Assembly: GCA_014239625.1 (NCBI GenBank)
Contig: JAAZYN010000074.1
Coordinates: forward strand, 1-10,565
From: Myxococcales bacterium
Lineage (GTDB): Bacteria > Myxococcota_A > UBA9042 > PHBI01 > JAAZYN01
Length of the DNA: 10,565 nt
Reading direction: 5' to 3'
The notes below the pieces were generated by a model, which was not told the origin of the DNA, made no database searches, and worked only from the letters and a program-made list of their open reading frames with translations. A program made the translations under genes and the position numbers. Positions 6,533 to 10,565 of this stretch are shown here, one piece after another. Positions within the stretch are counted from its first letter, which is position 1. Each line of letters starts with the position of its first letter.

Positions 6533-6796
6533 TCAGTCTTCCCGGGGGGGGCTGAGCAGCTCGTTGACCGGGTTGACCGGCGCGCACTTCAGGGAGTTGT
6601 CCGCGCGGCGCCGGCACAGCTTGACGCGGCCCTCATCGACGGTCCCGGTGACCTTACGATAGGCCACCAGGAGGCTGTCACCGTCGTGCCAATGCGTCTT
6701 CGTCACGTAACGCTTGGGCGCGCAGCCCCCGAGCTGGATGCTCCCTGCGAGCAGGTTGGCCGCGATCAGCGCCACCGTGACGCGCCGATGTGTCAT
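6533..6796 (-). CDS. Mini-lipoprotein A of a four-member tandem family
   Basis: An 87-residue lipoprotein, last in the lysC run. The signal peptide (MTHRR n-region, then a hydrophobic core) ends in lipobox QLGGC with Cys25. The short mature part of about 63 residues is predicted beta-rich. It carries two cysteines, Cys61 and Cys71 (nine residues between them), in GRVKLCRRRADNSLKCAPV. This matches the C-x9-10-C signature of the three genes upstream. The ATG at 6796 overlaps the TGA of mini-lipoprotein B (ATGA), so translation is probably coupled. The function is unknown; a disulfide-stapled beta-hairpin on the outer membrane or periplasmic face is inferred. Confidence 0.72.
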   Translation of the reverse strand: MTHRRVTVALIAANLLAGSIQLGGCAPKRYVTKTHWHDGDSLLVAYRKVTGTVDEGRVKLCRRRADNSLKCAPVNPVNELLSPPRED

Positions 6797-7056
6797 CTCG
6801 GCCCCACGGACACATCACGGAGGATGAGGCTGTCGGCGCAGCGGAGGTGGTTGCCCTCACCATCCAGGTCGCAGATCCGGATGTAATAGTGAAACAGCTG
6901 CTCCCGGTTCCCATCCGAGTCACTGATCACCGCCGCCTGCTTGAGCACGTGCTTGACGTGTCGCCCCCCCACGAGCTGCTGCTCCACCAACCACGAGGTG
7001 GGTTGGCAACCGCTCGACAGCATCACCAGCAGCCACGACGCGACCACGCGCCTCAT
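6793..7056 (-). CDS. Mini-lipoprotein B of a four-member tandem family
   Basis: An 87-residue lipoprotein. I start it at the ATG at 7056 rather than the in-frame ATG eight codons earlier, because 7056 makes an exact ATGA overlap with the stop of the preceding gene and gives a compact signal (MRRVVASWLL). The lipobox is LSSGC with Cys17. The mature part has Cys62 and Cys73 (ten residues between) in YYIRICDLDGEGNHLRCADS, the shared family pattern. An acidic turn (SDSDGN, about 45-50) precedes an aromatic-rich strand (LFHYYIRI). Its stop overlaps the start of mini-lipoprotein A. No known family is recognised. Confidence 0.72.
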   Translation of the reverse strand: MRRVVASWLLVMLSSGCQPTSWLVEQQLVGGRHVKHVLKQAAVISDSDGNREQLFHYYIRICDLDGEGNHLRCADSLILRDVSVGPR

Positions 7057-7451
7057 CGCCCACCGCCGGCAGAAGCGCACACGAGGTCGGTCGCACCGTC
7101 ACACTCACGCACGCACTGGAACTCAGCCCCATCGGTGCGCCGCACACAGCGCCAGAACACCACCCTCGCCTGCTCGAAGAAGCCGTAGTGATGCCAATCT
7201 TGGGTGCGCATCAACATGACCCCGCCGGGATGATGTTGCATCCCGACGATCTGGCGATCGACCAAGCATCCCGGGGCCACCGCGGTCGTCAGTGTGAGCG
7301 CTGACAGCAACCCCACCAGGCAACAGAGACGGCCGGCCGTCGCCGCACAGCGTCGCGCCGCGCCTGCCCGCTTACCCGCGCACGGAGGCGCGTGAGGGTC
7401 CCGACCCGTCGATGGATCTGCGCTCGCTGCGTTCGGCGGCAGACGCGGCAT
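7053..7451 (-). CDS. Mini-lipoprotein C of a four-member tandem family, long N-terminus
   Basis: 132 residues from the ATG at 7451, which is 4 bp after the stop of mini-lipoprotein D. The hydrophobic stretch (about 42-59) and lipobox-like VAPGC (Cys62) lie unusually far from the start. The first 40 residues are rich in Pro, Ala, Arg and Cys. I see no ATG, GTG or TTG giving a normal n-region, so either the leader is long or a non-standard start is used. The mature part of about 70 residues contains VVFWRCVRRTDGAEFQCVR (97-115), with Cys102 and Cys113 (ten residues between). Two further cysteines, 117 and 125, are unique to this member. Its stop overlaps the start of mini-lipoprotein B. The P at -2 of the lipobox is atypical. 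Confidence 0.62.
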   Translation of the reverse strand: MPRLPPNAASADPSTGRDPHAPPCAGKRAGAARRCAATAGRLCCLVGLLSALTLTTAVAPGCLVDRQIVGMQHHPGGVMLMRTQDWHHYGFFEQARVVFWRCVRRTDGAEFQCVRECDGATDLVCASAGGGR

Positions 7452-7455
7452 CGGG

Positions 7456-7677
7456 TTACTCGTCGCCCCTGAAGTCCAGGGCGACCTCGCGACAGTTGCT
7501 CACGGTACCATCGCGCACCTCGCACTCCACCAGGCCCTGCCCTCCCCCGCGCTGCGCCCAGGCGAAGGTGACGCGTTCGCCCGTGGACGTCATGTCCGTC
7601 ACGAGCCGTGGGCCGACGCATCCCGCCGCCCAGCCCATGGCCGCCGCGAGGGCCACCGCGCGTACGCAAGGGCTCAC
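7456..7677 (-). CDS. Mini-lipoprotein D of a four-member tandem family
   Basis: A 73-residue lipoprotein that starts with GTG at 7677, overlapping the lysC TGA by 4 bp (GTGA). That position supports the start despite the rare codon. The signal ends in lipobox WAAGC with Cys20. The mature part of about 54 residues has Cys52 and Cys62 (nine residues between) in GLVECEVRDGTVSNCREV, the shared signature. It resembles the other three in layout: lipid anchor, Val-rich strand (RVTFAW), then the two-cysteine hairpin. It is the member directly coupled to lysC, so it is translated with it. The function is unknown. Confidence 0.68.
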   Translation of the reverse strand: MSPCVRAVALAAAMGWAAGCVGPRLVTDMTSTGERVTFAWAQRGGGQGLVECEVRDGTVSNCREVALDFRGDE

Positions 7678-8912
7678 GTGTCGGTCCCCAACTCGAAGGC
7701 TTCGTGCAGACAGCGAACGGCCAGCTCCGAGAACCGCTCGGCGATGACCATCGAGATCTTGATCTCCGAGGTGGAGATCATCTGGATGTTGATGCCGTTC
7801 GCGCTCAACACCTCAAACGCCCGGGTCGCCACACCGCTGTGGGTGCGCATACCGACCCCCACGACGCTCAGCTTGGCGACCCCCGCGTCGGCCTTGACCC
7901 CCCGCGCCCCGAGCGCCTCGACCACGTCGTGCATGATCCCCTCGGCTTCCGTGGCGTCGGCCTTGGGCACGGTAAAGGTGAGGTCTGTTCGCCCCTCTTC
8001 GCGCGAGGCGTTCTGAATGATCATGTCGACCACGATCTCCCGTTCGCTGAGCGGCCGAAACACCTTGTAGGCGATCCCCGGCTGGTCGGGTACGCCGATG
8101 AGCGAGATCCGCGCCTCATTGGTGTCACACGTCACTGCGCGGACGACTACCTGCTCCATGACCTCACCATCCATCTCGTAATCTTCGGCCACGACCCATG
8201 AGCCTTCGCTCTCGTCAAAGCTCGACCGCACGTGCACCGGGACCAGATATTTGAGCGCAAACTCGACCGACCGAGTCTGCAACACCTTGGCTCCCATGGA
8301 GGCTAGCTCGAGCATCTCTTCGTAGGAGATCCGCTCAATCTTGCGCGCATTTCCCACGATCCGTGGATCGGCTGTGTAGACGCCGTCCACGTCCGTGTAG
8401 ATCTCGCAGACGTCGGCCTCGAGCGCGGCCGCGAGCGCTACCGCGGTGGTGTCGCTGCCGCCCCGCCCCAGCGTAGTGATGTCTCCACGCTCGTTCATCC
8501 CCTGAAACCCGGCGACGACGCAGACCTCCCCCTGGCTCAGCGCGTCGCTGAGGATGGGCGCCTCGATGCTCGCCACTCGAGCTTTGGCATGGACACCTTC
8601 GGTGCGGAGTCGGATCTGATGGGCCAGAAAAGAGCGCGCCTTCCCTCCAGCCTCGTTGATGGCCAGGGCCAGCAGCGCGATGCTCACCTGCTCGCCGGAC
8701 GCGACGAGCACGTCGTACTCGCGTCCGAAGGGCTGACTCGAGACCGCCTGGGCCAACGTCACCAGCCGGTTCGTGTCGCCCGCCATGGCGCTTACCACTA
8801 CGACCACCTGGTGACCCGCGCGGCGCGCGGCGAGGACCCGCTGGGCGACGTTCTGGATCCGGTCGGTCGACCCTACCGAGGTGCCCCCGAACTTCTGGAC
8901 GATGAGGCTCAT
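7674..8912 (-). CDS. lysC: Aspartate kinase (aspartokinase)
   Basis: Phosphorylates L-aspartate with ATP to 4-phospho-aspartate, the first step toward lysine, threonine, methionine and diaminopimelate; cytoplasmic. The 412 residues are the normal length for monofunctional LysC. The kinase domain shows KFGGTS (7-12), SGEQVS (72-77), GFQG (135-138), GRGGSDTTA (149-157) and TDVDGVYTADPR (173-184), all with the expected catalytic and nucleotide-binding residues. Two ACT regulatory domains follow, at about 268-335 (SLIGVPDQPGIAYKVF) and 347-412 (LSVVGVGMRTHSGVATRAF). Feedback inhibition by lysine and/or threonine is therefore expected. The ATG at 8912 is chosen over the longer frame because it directly precedes SLIVQKFGGTS and has a GGAGAG site 9 bp upstream. 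It is followed by a 4-bp overlap with a small lipoprotein gene. No other amino-acid biosynthesis gene is adjacent. Confidence 0.97.
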   Translation of the reverse strand: MSLIVQKFGGTSVGSTDRIQNVAQRVLAARRAGHQVVVVVSAMAGDTNRLVTLAQAVSSQPFGREYDVLVASGEQVSIALLALAINEAGGKARSFLAHQIRLRTEGVHAKARVASIEAPILSDALSQGEVCVVAGFQGMNERGDITTLGRGGSDTTAVALAAALEADVCEIYTDVDGVYTADPRIVGNARKIERISYEEMLELASMGAKVLQTRSVEFALKYLVPVHVRSSFDESEGSWVVAEDYEMDGEVMEQVVVRAVTCDTNEARISLIGVPDQPGIAYKVFRPLSEREIVVDMIIQNASREEGRTDLTFTVPKADATEAEGIMHDVVEALGARGVKADAGVAKLSVVGVGMRTHSGVATRAFEVLSANGINIQMISTSEIKISMVIAERFSELAVRCLHEAFELGTDT

Positions 8913-8935
8913 CCGCTCGTGCTCTCCAAGCCTTT

Positions 8936-9640
8936 TTAGCGGCGGGAAGTGTAGAGGGTGCGCGGCCTGAGGTCGAGCACCTTCCAACCGTCACTCTCTC
9001 TCGTCAGCACGATCACGGTCGTCGTGGTCGCGTGTTTGATGGTGATGCGGGCTTTCTTGCCGGGCACGAGCCAGACGACAGGCCAGAACGGGGTCGGCGG
9101 GGATGCCAACGTCGCGGCCAGGGCGCTCCATGATCGGTAGCGCTCGGGAGCGTTGAAGACGTTGGCCAAGCGCTCCGCGGTCCAGTGGGTTCGCTCGGGA
9201 GACGGCAGGAGCTGAAGGAGCCCCGCATAGTCCCTGCTGCGGATGGCCCTGCTGAGGACGGTGAGGGTCTGAGCCGGTGTCGCTGCGCGGTCCAGACCGA
9301 GGACGCCCTGCTGAATCTTCCAGCCCTCGGCCCCGCGTCTGACGATCACGCGACCAGACGGCAAGGCCCACGCCGCCTCGCGCGACACCTCACGGGCCTC
9401 TCCGACGGGCAGGTCGCTTGTCGTCGGCCATGGCAGGCCACGTTGAAGGGCCGCCTCTGACAACCATTGAGCAGCGGCGCGTTGATCACCGTGCTTCAAA
9501 GCGGTCACGTGCGCCGCCGTAATGGCAGCTGGGGTCGATGGGCTCGCGGCGGTCGGGCACGCGCCTGCGAGGAACGCCAGCGACACGAGGGTCGCCGCGG
9601 CGCTGAGAGCATGTCGCGAGGGGTGCATAGGTGGCTTCAT
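8936..9640 (-). CDS. Secreted protein or lipoprotein with two similar halves
   Basis: 234 residues from the ATG at 9640; an ATG four codons later (9628) is equally possible, and neither has a good ribosome site. A signal peptide is clear (hydrophobic about 11-27). It ends either at a lipobox-like LAGAC (Cys28), which is imperfect because of Ala at -3, or at a signal-peptidase I site just after it. Two halves look alike: about 38-112, with a helix (HVTALKHGDQRAAAQWL) and a closing VIVRRGAEGWKI, and about 122-224, with a helix (TLTVLSRAIRSRDYAGLL) and a closing VIVLTRESDGWKVLDL. This resembles duplicated NTF2-like domains, as in the 5206-6324 lipoprotein. The stop is 23 bp before lysC, so the two genes are probably in one transcript. 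The family is not recognised. Confidence 0.75.
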   Translation of the reverse strand: MKPPMHPSRHALSAAATLVSLAFLAGACPTAASPSTPAAITAAHVTALKHGDQRAAAQWLSEAALQRGLPWPTTSDLPVGEAREVSREAAWALPSGRVIVRRGAEGWKIQQGVLGLDRAATPAQTLTVLSRAIRSRDYAGLLQLLPSPERTHWTAERLANVFNAPERYRSWSALAATLASPPTPFWPVVWLVPGKKARITIKHATTTTVIVLTRESDGWKVLDLRPRTLYTSRR

Positions 9641-9688
9641 ATCACAGCACGATTGACCGGCATGCATAGCGCTGGTAGCCACGCAGCG
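9641..9688. promoter_or_regulatory. Divergent gap between the lysC-run leader gene and the plus-strand lipoprotein
   Basis: This short gap should contain promoters for both directions. On the plus strand TTGACC (9653-9658, 5 of 6 to TTGACA) is followed after 17 bases by TAGCCA, a poor -10. It would serve a start at 9731 better than one at 9689. No clear promoter is visible for the minus strand. Confidence 0.25.
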
Positions 9689-10462
9689 ATGAACGGGTGT
9701 CACCAGGGGTTTCTTTCCGGAGTGGTCCTGTTGGACCGCTCTTGGTGGCGCCGCGTCACGCGAGCGCGGCGCCAGCGTTCGACGACACCGCTTGCGCGAT
9801 GGTCTGACGCCGAGATCACCGCCGGCGTCGTGGGGATGTTTCTGTGGGCCCTCATCGCCGGATGTTCCGAGCGTCCGGCGCCAAAGCCTCCCGATCCGAT
9901 CGCCATGGCCGCTCCGGCGGCCTTCGCCGATCACGACAGCTGGCCCGCTCTGGCGTCGACCGAGCGCATCGACTTGACGGGGCGCTGGCGGGTCGACGCG
10001 CACATCACCCAGCAGGGCGCTGGTCCGCCGCTGCGAGTCCGTGCCGAGGTCAGCGTGGTGTTCGACCGTCGCGGCGAAGCGACCGTCGATCCGGCGAAGA
10101 CCCAGCTCGAACCTGCAGCGCTTGGCGCCCCGCCGCGTAATGGCTGGCCGCATGGGATCATCGCTCGGCTGACTGAAGCGGCGCGGCTGGCGAGGTGGCT
10201 CGAGGCGCCGCCAGAGCTTCCCGCTGGCTGCACTGTCGCCGAGCGCAAGGTCACCGCAACATGGAGAGCGGCCCCCTCCAGCGGGCACCGTTGGCTCAGC
10301 GCGACCGTCGACGGGAGGAGCGTGCTACAGGGCTGGCTCCAACGCGGCCCCGGCGGACAGCTGATCGGCGGCCACCTGACCGCAGTTCGCTGGTTCTCAT
10401 TGTCCGGCGCGTGCGCCTTCGAGCAGACCGAGCGCTACGACCTCACGCTCGACAACGACTGA
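9689..10462 (+). CDS. Orphan lipoprotein, divergent from the lysC run
   Basis: 257 residues if it starts at the ATG at 9689. A TTG at 9731 with GGAG 8 bp upstream is a credible alternative and gives a shorter, basic n-region. The frame is open further upstream, but that part overlaps the opposite-strand gene. The hydrophobic core and lipobox GMFLWALIAGC place the lipidated Cys at residue 59 (from 9689). The mature part of about 199 residues starts with a Pro/Ala-rich linker. It continues with a predicted beta-rich domain from about residue 95 (LTGRWRVDAHI) to the C-terminal ERYDLTLDND. Two more cysteines (PAGCTV and SGACAF) could form a disulfide. The pattern is lipocalin-like, but I do not recognise the family. 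Confidence 0.7.
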   Translation: MNGCHQGFLSGVVLLDRSWWRRVTRARRQRSTTPLARWSDAEITAGVVGMFLWALIAGCSERPAPKPPDPIAMAAPAAFADHDSWPALASTERIDLTGRWRVDAHITQQGAGPPLRVRAEVSVVFDRRGEATVDPAKTQLEPAALGAPPRNGWPHGIIARLTEAARLARWLEAPPELPAGCTVAERKVTATWRAAPSSGHRWLSATVDGRSVLQGWLQRGPGGQLIGGHLTAVRWFSLSGACAFEQTERYDLTLDND

Positions 10463-10565
10463 CCCCGGCGTTCGGCCAGGTGCGACCACCTCGTGCCGAG
10501 GCCGTCTCCTCGAGAGCTTCGTCAGCGCGCGTGGCGCCATGCGGCGAGGCGACCTCCAGGCCAAC
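10463..10565. other. End of window, no gene assigned
   Basis: About 100 bases after the last plus-strand stop. A small stem, AGGTG (10478-10482) with CACCT (10487-10491), could be part of a terminator, without a T-run. A minus-strand frame enters from the window edge and stops at 10524-10522 after 14 codons; it is too short to judge. Confidence 0.4.

Noticed and set aside
7289..7669. Minus-strand frame (126 codons) overlapping mini-lipoproteins C and D.
   Set aside because: No signal peptide and Gly/Arg-rich translation. The overlapping frames have lipoboxes, coupled starts and the shared cysteine pattern.
8913..8987. Longer lysC start at 8987.
   Set aside because: It overlaps the upstream gene and adds 25 residues before the conserved KFGGTS start. 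The 8912 ATG has a ribosome site and gives the normal length.
9467..9688. Upstream extension of the plus-strand lipoprotein frame to 9467.
   Set aside because: It overlaps the signal-peptide region of the opposite-strand gene, and the extra residues are Arg/Gly-rich with no features.
9641..10288. Upstream extension of the 8936-9640 frame to 10288.
   Set aside because: It would put the signal peptide in the middle of the protein and overlap the plus-strand lipoprotein gene.
10522..10565. Possible C-terminus of a minus-strand gene entering from the right edge.
   Set aside because: Only 14 codons are visible, with no motif; other frames are open too, so it cannot be judged from this window.

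Overview
The window is GC-rich (roughly 60-65% by eye), with densely packed, often overlapping genes and an unusual share of lipoprotein and secreted-protein genes. A TatT-type TRAP partner, a GYF plus AgmX/PglI-like membrane protein and many orphan lipoproteins together suggest a Gram-negative delta-proteobacterial lineage, most likely Myxococcota or the related Bradymonadales. No rRNA or marker gene confirms this, so the taxonomy is inference. I see no RNA genes, CRISPR arrays, transposases or phage genes.

Bases 1-3701 (minus strand) hold a TRAP transporter of the TPR-protein-associated kind (TPAT). The order of transcription is tatT (lipoprotein T-component), dctP (periplasmic substrate-binding protein), dctQ (small membrane subunit, here about twice the usual size) and dctM (large permease subunit, cut off by the window edge). 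The T-component and the binding protein would present a ligand to the QM membrane pair, and uptake would be driven by an ion gradient. The substrate cannot be read from the sequence. A 262-bp gap with a perfect inverted repeat separates tatT from dctP.

Bases 3774-5115 (minus strand) hold a lipoprotein overlapping by 11 bp with a bitopic protein that has an N-terminal GYF-like domain and a C-terminal AgmX/PglI-like domain. Divergent from these is a plus-strand lipoprotein (5206-6324) built of two similar halves. It ends at a hairpin-rich convergent gap (6325-6532).

Bases 6533-9640 are a minus-strand run of six genes: a secreted protein or lipoprotein, aspartate kinase (lysC), then four very small lipoproteins. 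Three junctions are 4-bp stop/start overlaps. The four small proteins share a two-cysteine signature (C-x9-10-C near the C-terminus) and look like a tandemly amplified, diverged family that I do not recognise. They are the most novel-looking item here.

Bases 9689-10462 (plus strand) encode another orphan lipoprotein, divergent from the lysC run. Several orphan lipoproteins (4633-5115, both halves of 5206-6324, both halves of 8936-9640) end in a beta-strand pattern with G-x(0-1)-W, suggesting a shared NTF2-like fold. That is inference from pattern only.
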